Positions 11,009 to 23,417 of a DNA stretch of 64,000 bases are shown here, piece after piece. A program made the translations under genes and the position numbers. The notes under the pieces were generated by a model. That model saw only the letters and a program-made list of their open reading frames with translations, did not search any database and was not told the DNA's origin. The DNA is from Argentina anserina (Eukaryota; Streptophyta; Magnoliopsida; Rosales; Rosaceae). How positions within the stretch are numbered: the first letter of the stretch is position 1; each line of letters starts with the position of its first letter. The stretch lies in contig NC_065875.1 of the NCBI RefSeq assembly GCF_933775445.1, positions 10,429,001 to 10,493,000 on the forward strand, in the 5' to 3' direction.

Positions 11009-12486
11009 TTGAGTTTGCCCCAATTTATCCACCTAATTTTGATTTCCATAGATATTCTTGGAGGATTGGTGGCTCGTCAAGGCTCAAGGAAACGCATTGG
11101 CTGTTGAAGGCTTCGCTAAATCACAGTAATTCCTATCATCATCTTTCACATTTTCCAGTTTTCATATCAATCTTTTCCTTTCGCGTGTCGTTTGATGAAT
11201 CAAATGGAATATTTGTCTTTATTTCTTCCACGACGGATTGAGTGATCGTACTTCTGTCATTCTTAGCTACGTTTACCTGTGTTTAGTTTGCATCTTTTGG
11301 GTGTGTGTTTCTTGGTATATTCGTGATTAGAAAACATCAATTTCTTAAATTTTGTACTTTTTAATCTCAACCAGCATTTTGTTCATCCTGCCTATTCCTA
11401 TTGTGAAAGAGGGCCATGGGAGACCATTGGTTAGCGAAACAAAAAAACATTCTTTTTTAGGATTTCGAAACTGCCGAGTTTGAATCATAAATAGAGTACC
11501 CAACAAGATAATTCTTCATGTTACACCTTTCCTGATTTTTATGTGACAGGAGATCTGCACAAAGAACTTTTAGCTCAGCAGCAATTTCAAAGAGACATAC
11601 TGCCACAAGTCTTGAGACAACAGATGGCGTCATTGTCACACTCGGTGGTTCCTTAAATATCTCTCGCACAAGTCAGAACGGTTTTCTGCCCGAGGTATGT
11701 CATACCTTGCTATGCTAAATCCTAGAAAACCCTAAATGTAAAGGATTAAAAGATATTGAATGCTATGTCAAGAGTACATTATTGCCTCGGGATCAGTATG
11801 TTCTAATTGCAATGCTTCCATGGAAAACATGAAAAGAGAAATCATCACCATATGAATGAGGGAATATTGATCACTCTGTGTGTGTGTTTAAGGTTGTGTC
11901 TGTACAGCTACTTCCAAATGGGTTAAGCTTGTGCCAGCTAATCTGACAGGTATACAATCGCTATCTGCCTGGATTTCCATTTGACTGGAAAGAGCATGCG
12001 GCTGGTTTGTCGGGTCAAGGTTCTACATCAAGTTCCTCAGCCAGAAATTCATCTCAAAAGTACAACAGGTCATTAGAAGACGGTGAAAGTAATCCGTTAA
12101 CATTTTCCATAGCTGATGTCCCGATGACAGTTACACGTGATTGCATAATGTCTTGTACTGGAGATTCTAAACAACTGAAGACCATTTTCGATGATATACT
12201 GAGAACATCCCGGGAAAATGTTTATGGAGATACCACTCCGCAAATGAACTCAAACACGGAAGATGTGGAAGCTGGACGAAACGCCACGCCAACCACGGCT
12301 AAGAGTGTTAAGATTGATGGTGAAAATAATCAGAGTACAGACATTTGGTCAAAAAACAGCCAGAAAACTAAGAAGGGAATCTCTTCCCGAAAAAAACAGA
12401 CCAACACGAAACCTGTACCGACAAGATCAAGTACCAGGCTGAAGAATCTCGAAAGCAAGGAAAGACGCATCAGCAATCTAGCTTAG
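10845..12486 (+). CDS. KNL2: KNL2-type SANTA-domain kinetochore protein
   Basis: The four coding exons are 10845-10952, 11052-11125, 11550-11694 and 11950-12486, all with GT-AG borders and kept frame, giving 287 residues. Residues about 37-125 form a SANTA domain: it opens FLEDWWLVKAQGNALAVEGF, continues through the ETTDGVIVTLGG strand and closes with FLPEVYNRYLPGFPFDW. SANTA is the signature of M18BP1/KNL2, which helps load centromeric histone CENH3. The C-terminal half is Ser/Thr-rich and ends in basic clusters (SSRKKQ, STRLKNLESKERR) that suit a nuclear protein. I see no CENPC-k motif, which in plants separates alpha-KNL2 (motif present) from beta-KNL2 (absent), and the short length also fits the beta form. 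A (GA)n tract precedes the ATG and a (CT)n tract sits in intron 1. The start is the first ATG in the exon. Confidence 0.85.
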
Positions 12487-13281
12487 GACTGAGAACCACA
12501 AGGGGTGCGTTAGGTCTGGGTGTTGCCGTCTCCAATCAAGGTAAAGCAACTTGCAGAAAGAAAGACACATCTCTCATTCCCAACTGAGAGAACTCAAGAA
12601 AATGCAGCATTTCTGGATGTTCTGTATATAATCAAGTGTGCCAATCATTTAGTCAGTATTGTTTAAGAATTGCTCAGTTGTTCTTATATTTTGCATTATA
12701 CGAACTTGTTTTTGCCATGATCTTTTTAGCCCATGTTTACAGATTACCTTACTGATTCACTTCCAAGGCTTAACCATGTCAATAGAGGCTGGCAGATTCG
12801 CAAAACTGGATTAAAATCCAACTCAACTGTTAAATGAAATACAAACTCGAGATATTCTTTAATCTTTATTCTTTTGGTTCATTCTTTGCATCAGTGTAGT
12901 ATGGTTTGATTTCGATTGATTTTGTAAGCTGCATTAGTGTAAGATTATCATTGTCGACTCAAAATACATACCTCTTTGAGAAGTATCCAAAAGCAACTAT
13001 AGGTCATTGAGAATTTTCGAATACTATAAACACGTGACAATTTGAATAGTGAATCATTCAAAAGTAACATAAGCTTGACAAGAACAAAAGAATCAAACTA
13101 CCAGACAGCTACAGATAAAGCTCATCCTATTTTTCTTTAACTTCTTTTTTCTTTAAAGATAAAGCTCAGTAATTTCCTACAGTCAAATTGTGGGCAGAAA
13201 ATAAAAGAATCAGTTTATCCATCTAACGTATATTACAAGATTACAGGTTCGCCGCATCAGATTTGGAACTTTGTTTCCTGG
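12487..13281. other. 3' region of KNL2-like gene and convergent spacer
   Basis: The KNL2-like transcript and the GOT1-like transcript converge here. The first 200-300 bp are probably the 3' untranslated region of KNL2; the rest is AT-rich and shows no ORF or repeat that I recognise. Confidence 0.5.
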
Positions 13282-15890
13282 CTACACAGGTACCCGTCGA
13301 CCACGATATCGGTCAAAGAACTGCAATAAGAAATGGGATAAAAAAACATCAGATCAGAACTAGCTTATGGAGAAAAAGAGAAGACATTCACCCTACATTC
13401 TACTCAATCAAGCAAGAATCACATGAACACGAGCCAATTATCCTGGAGCATTTGAGAGTGGTATGACTCTGAATCTGTAAGTTATCCTCATGATTCAACA
13501 AGGTCACTGCACAGGAATGCTACCAAGCTAATTCAGGTGTAGTTCTTGTATGTAACCAAGTAATCTACAAGTCTACATATAGAAAAGGCAAAAAACAAAA
13601 AAACCCTTAAAAATAATTTTCAGAATTCAAAAAAGAGCCGTCTTTCAGTCATTTATTTGACTTTAATTGTTAAATGATAAGTCACCTTGACATGGGCCTT
13701 AAACTAATAACCTACTGCAACCTCAGTGGTAGAGATTTCATGGATCAGAAATTTTCAGCATTTCACGCATTATGGAAGTTCTGGGCACCTTCTTCCATGA
13801 TAGTTGGACAAAACTGAATACTTATGAAAAAATTCATCGCCTAATGAAATATACACAGTAATCAAACCCAATAGAAGCAACCAAGGCAACTAAAATCTTT
13901 TAAAACAAATTTGAAGATCTGCCCACACCACGGTCCAAAATCATTGGACATCGACCACACAAATAACCACTAGCTTTTTTATTTTACTTTTAATTTTCTG
14001 ATTGATAAGAGCAAACAACCTTAGTTGATTGATGAAAGGACCAATCTGATCACTACCTAACTAAAGCTAAACCCATTCAGAGATGTCTCGTATTCAAATA
14101 CTTTAAAGCCACCATAAATAATCACGTACTGTTTTTTGGGTTATATATAAGATAAGGCTCAAAGACTTTCAATTTTGCTCCTACAAAATGTCAATTTAAC
14201 TAGCTAACCATCTAGGCATATACCAAAGCATATTATGATTAAGAACAACTTACTCGAACAAAAGGGTGGCCTCAAATACAATTACAGTAAACACTTGAGT
14301 CAGATTCTACAAGGGAGACCTCATAAGGGGAAAATAACAATTATAACTTCACATAAGCATGTGTGTGTGGTGCATGCGAAGTTATCAGCAGCAGTAACAA
14401 GGGATGGGGGAAAAGGAAGATAATCAGTCATTTACTTCTTAAAAAATAGTATCCAGTTTAATAGAGTCTCAAGTTTGCACCTGTCAACTCATAAAAGAAT
14501 ATCACATTGTCTTTTATGCTTAAACTCGGTTTTTAGGACATTAAAATGTCTAGACTAATTCTTATGACAAAATATAGATGTAAATAACTACCAAAAAACA
14601 CCACACAAAAAGGAGTGAACCCCACTAAGTGAACATACCGATCTAACAAATGGCTGTTGGAACACCCATCCCAGAATTGGAATCTTCTGCAGAAACACTG
14701 CCAGTGTTGGCCAAAAGCCACTGCACAACATACTTTTCATCAATAACATACATCGAACAGAGTATAACAGTATGAAAAGGGTCCAAGTAACAATTGTACA
14801 GACCTGAAGAGTACAATGAAACCATATGCCTCCAGAATCATGCCCAGGATTGGCCACCCTATGAGCACAAAGAAGAACCCAACACCAAAAGAAATTGACC
14901 CCTGTATAGTTGCAGAAATTCAACAGTGAAAACAGATAGTTGAAATACACGGCCAGTGATCCAGACAAAAGTTTAAGATCAAAAACCTTGAAATTTTGAC
15001 GTTTCATGAAGAATTGCATCGTGGACTTAAATCCAATGGTTAAAGTCACCCCTGAGAAGAAGAGGATCTGATTAAACAAATAAGAAGTGTTAAAACGCAT
15101 ATCATGTCCAACAACAAAGATAAATACAACGAAAGCAGATAACTTAGCAAAAGGAGTAGATGTAAAATGCACTCACATTGCCCATTGCAAGTAATCCCTT
15201 GTCAAAGAAGAAAACCATTCCCAGGAATGAGAAGAATACACCAAATCCAGTCAATCCTAGTCCGATCTCTGTCTCATGTAATAATTGCATGAATTAGAGG
15301 TGACACCATATATTCAAATACATTAGACACTGCTCAACTGGCAATCAATCCAACCGTTCTCAATAATATTTAAACCCAAGTAGGAAGAGTCAGGACAAGC
15401 AATGCAGAAAAACTTAACAGCCAAATCGACATTCTATAATAGCTTCTGTTAAATTATGCCATACACATTTTCACCACAACAGAAAATCACATTTTTTGCA
15501 ATTCAGCCATTCACTGCACATAATTTTACACATACTCGGAAAAGGACACACTACAGTGACTACACTCAACTATAGTGCCAGATTCAGTGAATTAGCAGTA
15601 CTGGTAGAAACCATAACCAAACTCTATGCAAGACAGCTTTGGCCACACAATACTCGACTATATTGGCAGATGTAATGAATTATCATACTAATAATCGGAA
15701 CCAAATCTTAAACAGAGCAACTACTGTCACACTAGACTCAACTAGAGTGCCAGATTTACTGAATCAACAAACATCATTATATCTAAAACATGAAAGATGT
15801 AAAGCAAGAAAGTAACTAAAGAATCCAAATCTCTACGGGAATAGCAAAGCTCGACTCACTTTTCCGATCATTCATCTCGAAGGAAACCAT
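13282..15890 (-). CDS. GOT1: GOT1-type vesicle transport protein
   Basis: Six coding exons on the minus strand are 15890-15860, 15268-15177, 15067-14987, 14901-14804, 14720-14639 and 13320-13282. They join in frame to 140 residues, the usual size of plant GOT1. The protein opens MVSFEMNDRKKIGLGLTGFG and has four hydrophobic segments: FGVFFSFLGMVFFF, ILFFSGVTLTIGF, GVGFFFVLIGWPILGMI and FWPTLAVFLQKIPILGWVF. It ends in the basic tail RGRRVPV. The Got1/Sft2 family comprises small membrane proteins of early Golgi vesicles, needed in yeast for ER-Golgi and intra-Golgi traffic. The first intron junction (AAA A | AG ATC) gives the conserved KKIGLGL. The last intron is about 1.3 kb. Splice signals upstream (near 16039-16100) suggest a 5'UTR intron. 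No breaks. Confidence 0.95.
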
Positions 15891-16210
15891 TGTTGCTGAC
15901 CGAGTCACTGCAAAGAGCAAGCAATAAACACAGAAATGAGAAAAGAATTCACAGATCAAACACACGAATCATAACGAAGAAAAATCCAGACGAAGATTAG
16001 GGATTCGATGAAGAATCAGATGCATGCGGCAACAGTACCTTAGAGAAATCTGAAGAATAGGAACTCGATTTGGACGATGAGGATCTTGCGAGGACCTGTA
16101 AAGAAGGAGATTGCGAGTCAGCTCAGCGAGTTAGATGGAGGAGATACCCAATCTAATAGCCCTAATTTTCATCTTCAATTCTTCATCTAATATATTCCTA
16201 GGGTTTCTGC

Positions 16211-16312
16211 GCTACCAAACCAGAGAGAGAGCGAACCTGAGAGAGAGAGAGAGAGAGAGAGAGACTGTGTGCGAAGCAGAGTGAGAGGTTGGAGCGGAAA
16301 TGGGCTTGTTAG

Positions 16313-16351
<39 letters not shown>

Positions 16352-16355
16352 AGGG
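16211..16355. repeat. Two (GA)n tracts in the GOT1 promoter or leader
   Basis: GA dinucleotide runs at about 16240-16263 and 16313-16352 lie upstream of the 5'UTR splice signals. GA-rich tracts are frequent near plant transcription starts, and a similar tract precedes the KNL2-like ATG. Confidence 0.85.
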
Positions 16356-16557
16356 GCGCGTGACGAACACCGAGGAAACAAAGAGGGAGAGCTTCGCTCA
16401 TTATATACTCCCCTTGGGTGCCCGTTTTTAGCCGGTTCGGAATATTTAAGTCAATGCAACCATTTTATGGTGATACTGTGTGACCAATAGGACTTCAGCT
16501 TTTGGCCTACTTTCTTAACTTACAGTGGCTTTTCCTTAATTTTTTTCCTAATAAAAC

Positions 16558-16599
16558 CTTCTTCTTCTTCTTCTTCTTCTTCTTCTTCTTCTTCTTCTT
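16558..16599. repeat. (TTC)n microsatellite
   Basis: About 14 uninterrupted TTC units, upstream of the GOT1-like gene. Confidence 0.95.
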
Positions 16600-17412
16600 T
16601 CGGTTGAACCCTCTCTTTTCTTCATTAGCTTCTCTAAGTTCTTTTCATTACCAAAAACTTCTAAGTTCTTTAATCTAAAAGAAAAGAGTTTTTAAGTTAT
16701 AAGCTAGGTTATGGTTATGGTTATGGTGATGGCGTGTGACCAATACAGTCAAACAAATCACTTAGTAGTACTCTTTTATTCTATCACTCAAATATCTCAT
16801 ATCGTGAGTTTGAGCCGAAGTATAGGCGTTTGTGCTCCTTTGAACAAAAGATCCATTGAGAGTAAGGACCATTTTTATGTTTTTGTTTCTCTTAGTCCTG
16901 AGATTCTTGAAAATTCATGATTATAAAAGCGTATTAAGCTCGGAACTTTGTATTTATTCATTTTTCGTGAGAAACGTTTAACTGCAAAAAGTAACCATTT
17001 TAGAATGTCTAAGCACTTCTAAACACTGATTTGATTGAGAAGTCTCCCCATTATCCAACTCTGCAAATCTACAATGATTGTAGGATTTGTAGCTAGCTAA
17101 ACTTGAGAAAATGAAGACATTAAACCCATGGTAGAAGTCTAGTATGAGAGGTGGCACAGTGAAGATGCAACTGTCAGCTAGAAAGCTGCTGCAGTGCAAG
17201 ATATGTAAACATCCAAACAATGTGTGAACTACTTACATTGCAAAATGCTGAAAAAAACATAAATTCAGATATAACTATTTGTGCGATGACACTGTATAAT
17301 TGATTGATATTAGAGCTGATTTCCAATAGTAACTACACAATGTGTTTCCTGATTGTTATATAATGGATTCGCAGTGTGCTTCCTTCATGGTTATCTTCTA
17401 ACTAGACTATTG
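16600..17412. other. Intergenic spacer
   Basis: AT-rich and without a gene that I can support. The left part is upstream of GOT1 and the right part is the probable 3' untranslated region of the next minus-strand gene. Confidence 0.5.
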
Positions 17413-17666
17413 CTATTGTCCATCACCTACACCTTTAAAAGATGATACCTGTCAACAAAAGGAAAAGACTATTAGAAAATAAACACATAAAACCTTCATT
17501 TGAAATATATATATCTATATATATTAATAACAATAACAGATAACCAAATTTACAAGTTGCAACACCATTCTTAAAATTTATTTTCATCATTTGCCAAGGA
17601 ACATGTCATGAAAGAGTACTATCAGAACACATAGATTTATGCATCCAAACGACAGAAGCCATATAA

Positions 17667-17698
<32 letters not shown>

Positions 17699-20600
17699 TA
17701 TCATTTGGCTTTGAATATTGATTAATTATGGAGTTCTATTATTCAAGACTTAGATCGTCCACAAAATTTCTTGTTATGCCCGACTGCTATATCAATGGAG
17801 CTTAAATTTTAACAGAGTTTAAATTAGCATAAGAAAAATGTGTCCAGAGATTTAAGCAACCTACCAAACCCAGGGCTTCTGCTGCTATTCTCTGGCTCTC
17901 TTCACTGCAAATACCAACAAGCATGCTCATAAGAAATTCTCTCTGATCCAATTTTAAGTGTTTCTCCAAGCCTCGGGCCACCATCTCCATCTCAGGCTGC
18001 ACAGCAAAATTTCATCATCAAAGTTATCCCAAACACAAAACAAAATTAGGAAGACACGTCAGTTTCTCATGATGCAAGTCTACATTAATCAGAAACCAAT
18101 CCCAGTAGCTACAGATTGACAATGTCAGTTTGCAGAAAAGAAGATGAAACTATATACAGTACTGGGAAGTTAAGCAAAACGTAAATTTTCAAGAATAGAA
18201 AGTTTTAAACAAAACAGGTAAATATACAAGGATAAAAAGATTTTCCACAGAAAACACTAACAAATGTTTAAAAAATGCAGGTGAAGACCAAAAAAAAACC
18301 TATAAAGCAAACGGCCTATGAAAGATAGTACTCAGACAGTCTAAGAAGAGAAATAGAGGCCATCTAATGTCTTAAGTCAAAATTGCTGCTCTCTTGTGGT
18401 AAAACTGTTGCATGAATAAACAGAGCACATACTGAAGACTCTTCGGGAGGGAAAATCCGCCAAACAAGGCATATCTTTGACAGTTCCATTACTGCTTCTG
18501 CATGTTTACCTTGCATTACTGAAGCCTATAATCAACAAGTATAGAGCATAAGTGGCAAAGCTTCACAGTTTTATATGTAAACAATTCATAGAGCAAATAG
18601 GATGCAATAAATGGAGAACTTAAGACACACCAATTAACAAGGCATTCTACCAAGAAATGAGAAAATTCATTAAATAGATATACTGTCTATGTATCTAAGA
18701 TTCCTCCTCCTTATCAACCCCATATGTAACCAGATTGGTAATGCCTCTGCTTTAGTAAATAATGTAAACCCAAGACCCAGATTGATCATTTCTATTATAA
18801 CTTTGAGAACAGCAAAATAGATCTAAAGTTCCCTAAAGTTCTTTTGTTTTTGCTTTTTCCTTTCTTTTTCTTCTTTTTTGAGAAACAGGCAAACAGCTAT
18901 GCTAACAAAACAAGAGGCAAATACAAAGAAGCAGATGCGAAGTCCAAAGAAACACAAAGGAAGGAGCTAGCGCATGAGAATAGATTGCTCGACTAGATTT
19001 AAAACAGGAAAATGTTTGAAACCAAGACCAGAACAGCTTGCCAATTTAGAATAGCAGACGAGTTATTTTCTATAAATTCCCAACAATAAATACAAAGGTA
19101 CCCAGGACTCCACTCTCTGACGCAGCACAGTAGCTGCTTATCATTTGGCTCACAAGCTCTAAGAACTTGTCTATAAATTCCCAACAATAAATACAAAGGT
19201 ACCCAGGACTCCACTCTCTGACGCAGCACAGTAGCTGCTTAGGAACCTAGATCACAAGCTCTAAGAACTGTAGGTTAAGCACACACTAATTTTAGGATTC
19301 ACTCCCAGGCTTCACACCTTAGTCTAGGCTTCACACCCAAAACACTATGATTTGGGAATCTCTCCCAGGTTTCTCACCTTAATCCTATCACAGGAAAATT
19401 CAGTATTTTGTTCTTCTCGAAAGCGTTTTCTTTTTCTTTTCTATATTTTCAGAGAAAGAGAATTAGTAAGTTCTCGATAAAAATCTAGCTCAAACTCTCA
19501 CTAAAGAATCCATTACTTCCTCAGGAATGAAAAAAAATTGATCTAATTTCGTTTATGCATTTCGATTAGGGTCGTATTCTATAGTTACGACACTGATATT
19601 CTTATTCAACATAGCATATCTCAGCCCATTGGCTTTTACAGTTATTTATACTAGGTTCTATAATTGACACTAACTAGCTTTTAAGACTCTTTAGGACTCT
19701 TGAAATTCAGAAACTGAAACATAAAAGACCTAATAAATAAAAACTTAATACTCCTAAACTGAACAGAAACAAAAGGACATAAGTAAACTCTTGAAATAAC
19801 ACTAAGCCTAAAAACTCTTTGGATCAGACTTCTTCTCAGCTGCTAATTAAAATCCTGAGATCAATAAATCAACCATAAAGAAAGGTAATGATCAGCTGCT
19901 CTAGTTTTTCATCTCTTCCATTCATAAACCTTGAAAGGGTTGGCATGATGTCCTCATCACTCTCTCTCCCACAAATCTTCCATTCCAGCATATGAAATTC
20001 CATTTAAACAACCCATAATAAAGCTAACACCCCTTCTGCCGAAAGCATAACACTATCACTTAACAAATCAATACTCCTCAAAGAACTGGTATCACTCACT
20101 CCTGCCTCTAAAGCACTTACTTTCTGATGTATATTTGTACATACCACATAGTCACCTAGTTTTCTACACAATGTTTGGCAATTTTCCTTTCACTGAATAT
20201 GATGTTAAAGTGCCTAACTATGACACAGGAGGAACTTGCACTGTGCCCAGACATACACTAATATATGACAGGATCACAGTAAATGGAGAAACAGTGAGAA
20301 AAGTACCCAAGCCTGCAAAAAACATGAACGTGTCCGTGCAGCCACAGCTGCAGACACAATTTGTCCAGCACGAACATTCTGAAGGCCAATATTCTCAGCA
20401 AGCCCAGCTATGAATTGCCGAACATCTTCACCCTCGATCTCAACACCTTCAGAATCACTCGGTGCCCTGCACAAGTACTGAATAAGTTAAAAACTTATAG
20501 AAAGCAAATTATTCCCAAAAAAAAATTTAAAAAAAAGAGCAATTAGAAACTAAGGTAAATGTCACACATGGCACCCCAGAAGCATACCTGCTGCACACAT

Positions 20601-21870
20601 TTAAGGCAAAGTCAACAGACACACGGTACAATGAATCCCGTGTATTTGTAGTATCAAAGGAGACCCGGACTCCATATGTCCTGCATATTTGACGTAACTG
20701 CTCACCCACTCAGGCAAAGTATACAGTGTGTGATGAATTTATCAGTTAACACAGCACCAAATTCTAATTACAAACTACGATAACAATTAGACTCCAATAT
20801 TGTCCCAGAATGTAAGAGATCGTTTTCTTTCATGAATAAAAATTATAGAAATGTACTGAACAATGAACTAGATTAAAGAAAAAAAAAGCACTGACATGAA
20901 TTATATCATCCTCGATAATGTCCTTCCCGCTCATTCTATCGTCCGTGATTGCTGCAAATCAAGTGGATGAGTTGAAAATCATATATGGAAATCACAAAAC
21001 ATTACGATGCTCTAAGAAATATGCAAGATTCACCAACAACAAAAACAAAACCTAGTAATGAAATCAATATAAACACGAAAATTTTCAGTTTAGGAAGCAA
21101 CCTCTAACCAATCTATTAGCTTCTCTCTGGTGCTCCTCATTATCCCCTCCGAAAATCGGCCGGGAAGTTGTAGTTGGCCACCATTGAGGAAGCCTCTCTC
21201 CGAATCGAACCCGATTCTTGAACACTCTCCCCATCCCAGCCACAGACGACAGAGGATCATCCAAAATGCCCAAACCCCTTGTCTTCTTGACACCAGCCTC
21301 AGCTGCTCTTGGCTTCTCTATCCTCGCCACCACAACCTCTTTCCCGCCAAGGCTCCTATCCCTCCTCGTCACCACCTTCTCCCTCCCGTAACCCGACCCG
21401 CTCCCAAGCCCTAATCTAATTAGCCCAACCAAAACCCTAAACCCCACCACGACGGCGCAGGTCACCACCACGAAGCTCCCGACGAACCGCAGCGTGGAGG
21501 GGCGGCAGGAGACGACGATTCTGCGCTCAGCGTCGACGGACACGAGGGTCTGGAGGTCGTCGACGGCGTCGGAGGCGGAGGAGAGGAAGCGGCGGAGGTA
21601 GAAGTGGGAGGAGTAGTAGAGGCTGTTCAGGTCGAAGGTGGCTTGGAATTTTTCGGCGTCAGAGGAAGTGTAGAAGGCGGGCTTGGCGGCGGGGTCGGTG
21701 GTGAGGGTGGTGGTGGCGGGGTTGGGCTTCCGTCGGCGGTTTCGGCGGTTTCGATTGGGTGGGCGAGGCATGGAGCAGGAGAAGGAGGCTTTGGGAGCGC
21801 ATCGGTTGCGGGATCCACGGTGGTGGATTGGCGACGGAGCAAGCGAGGTGGCGGTGGCGGAGGAGTTCAT
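17413..21870 (-). CDS. Conserved plastid-targeted membrane protein, function unknown
   Basis: Seven coding exons on the minus strand are 21870-21102, 20951-20896, 20697-20588, 20466-20307, 18525-18433, 17996-17865 and 17448-17413. They join in frame to 451 residues. The N terminus (MNSSATATSLAPSPIHHRGS onward) is rich in Ser, Ala and Arg and poor in acids, like a chloroplast transit peptide. A strong hydrophobic segment lies at about residues 129-151. The rest is soluble, mostly helical and charged; it includes IGLQNVRAGQIVSAAVAARTR and a C-terminal helical block (PEMEMVARGLEKHLKLDQRE). I do not recognise the family. A Met 20 codons earlier (21930) is in frame, but the 21870 Met begins the transit-like sequence. 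Intron 4 (1.8 kb) holds a retrotransposon-like insertion and intron 6 holds a 30-G run. The conserved splice sites and open frame argue that it is functional. Confidence 0.82.
17667..17696 (+). repeat. Poly(G) run of 30
   Basis: Thirty consecutive G lie in intron 6 of the plastid-protein gene; on the transcribed strand this reads as poly(C). Such a run may be real or inflated by assembly. Confidence 0.9.
19069..19270. repeat. Two-copy tandem duplication of about 101 bp
   Basis: A unit containing ACAAAGGTACCCAGGACTCC occurs twice with a period of 101-102 bp, almost without differences, so the duplication is recent. It lies in intron 4 of the plastid-protein gene, next to an inserted LTR-type repeat. 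Confidence 0.9.
19270..20130 (-). mobile_element. LTR-retrotransposon-type repeat in intron 4
   Basis: On the minus strand this contains AGGTGTGAAGCC(T)GGGAGT, TTTTATGTTTCAGTTTC and CTAGTATAAATA in the same order as a stretch at 52800-53350 (plus strand) in another gene's intron. Similarity extends over several hundred bases. A TATA-like CTAGTATAAATA and a short transcript-end-like tail fit an LTR. Boundaries were not found. Confidence 0.6.
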
Positions 21871-22003
21871 GTAGAAGGAGCCAAAATGTATATTCCTGTG
21901 TGTTTGGAGCTCACTCTCTTCAGTCTTCACGGTCTTTTTTTTTTTTGGTCAATTTCACGGCCTTGTTATTCTAATTTCTACCGCACTTGTTCACGAGCGA
22001 CGG

Positions 22004-23417
22004 TACGGGTGGGAAAAATGAATCAAACAAAACCGAACCAAGCCTTATCAACTAAATCAAGTAAGTTGGTTACTAAGTATTTCAGTTACCGAAACTTCGG
22101 TACGGTAATACCGAACCGACTTCTCTAAGTTCGGACGGTAATGGTAATGGTTTTAGCGAAAGTTGGTATCACCGTACCAACTGAGTTTTTTATTTTAATT
22201 ATTTATTTTTAAATTTATTATTACATATATTGATCTTAGCCGTTGATATATGTCAAATTAGGGCTCGTCAACGGGCCGGCCTTGCAGGCTTGTATTAGAA
22301 GAAGAAAAAAACATAATACTCTTATTTAAGAGTTTGAAACAATAAAATAATTATTAGAAAACATTCTTAAAAAAAAAGTCACAAATAAATTCTAGTTTCG
22401 AAATATTGTCGATCGACACCGATAGATGTGATTGATATATATATTTAGGGACCCTGTAAAATTTTTGTCCGTTTTGAACATGGTTTGACCGTTTGTACCT
22501 ACGGTTAACCAAAAAAATGTGTTTTGACATAATAAAACTTTATTGACCGGGGTTTTGTCAAATGGGTTTCTTTGTTGCGACCACGCACGATTGGTGACAA
22601 AAATAAAAATTAGGTGATTTCAAATATGTAAACAGCTTCCGATATTCGCATCTTAATAATCGGTTCTCCCTTTGGGCATATTAGTGGTGTTTTTGGTTTA
22701 CTGAAAATTTCGACGATCAAACGAGGTCCGAATTGGATGAAATTATAAAATGGTCACTAAATATATATACCGATCATATCGGATGGTGTTGATCTATTCA
22801 GAGAAATTTCCTTCATATAGTCGCTTCATCATGCGATGGTTTTATTATAAATCTAATATAAAAGGTTATGATACATTAGTGGACACTTTGGCGATTGACA
22901 ACTCCAGTTCGAAATATGGTCGATCGACACCAACAGATGTGATCAGTATATATATTTAGGGAATCAATGTCTAAAGCTCGAGCTCAGTCCAAACCAATGT
23001 CTAGCATAAGAGGATATTGAAGTCATCGATGTTGCTATTCTGTATCAGTCCTTCAATTTTTAATTTATTCATGTTATGATGTTGGAGTGTTGGATAATAC
23101 TATGTAATCGCATTTGCATTTGAGGGATATTGTTGTATTAAGGAGTTCGGTCCAAATTCAACTATGAATTATGAAGTTTGTTTAAATTTCTTTTGTCAGC
23201 AAAGAAATTGGTATGGGCCTTAAATTTAATTGGCCCGATATAATATCTTGGTAGAGGCCCATTACCAATCGAACCAGCCGAAAATATCGGTATACCGAAA
23301 ACTTGGTACAAAGGCGTAAGTGGTCAGTAATGGTACAAATTTTCTCATTACCAATTACAATTGGTTGGTAGATGGTAATGACAAAAATGATTTGGTAATG
23401 TACCGAACCCAGCCCTA
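22004..23417. mobile_element. Non-autonomous hAT-like element, 8-bp TSD
   Basis: The 8-bp duplication AGCGACGG stands on both sides (21996-22003 and 23418-23425). Inside it are short inverted ends: TACGGGTGGG on the left, and TAGGGCTGGG on the right strand-reversed. An 8-bp TSD with TA(G)GGG-type ends is diagnostic for hAT. The element is 1414 bp and has no transposase ORF. Subterminal regions repeat GGTAATG and CCGAACC motifs. It lies about 130 bp upstream of the plastid-protein gene's start codon. Confidence 0.85.
22395..22965. repeat. 57-bp direct repeat inside the hAT-like element
   Basis: TCGAAATATxGTCGATCGACACC followed by (A/G)(C)AGATGTGAT and ATATATATTTAGGGA occurs near 22398 and again near 22909, in the same direction, about 511 bp apart. 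It may mark an internal duplication or the ends of a nested insertion. Confidence 0.75.

Noticed and set aside
14588..15172. 194-codon minus-strand ORF across the GOT1 introns
   Set aside because: It reads through introns; the six-exon model gives the exact family length and motifs.
20135..20546. Plus-strand ORFs at 20.1-20.5 kb
   Set aside because: They overlap a minus-strand coding exon and its intron; no domain and no splice support.
21604..22128. Long plus-strand ORFs over the first exon of the plastid-protein gene
   Set aside because: They are Gly/Arg-rich shadows of the GC-rich minus-strand exon, which has good splice sites and a transit-like start.
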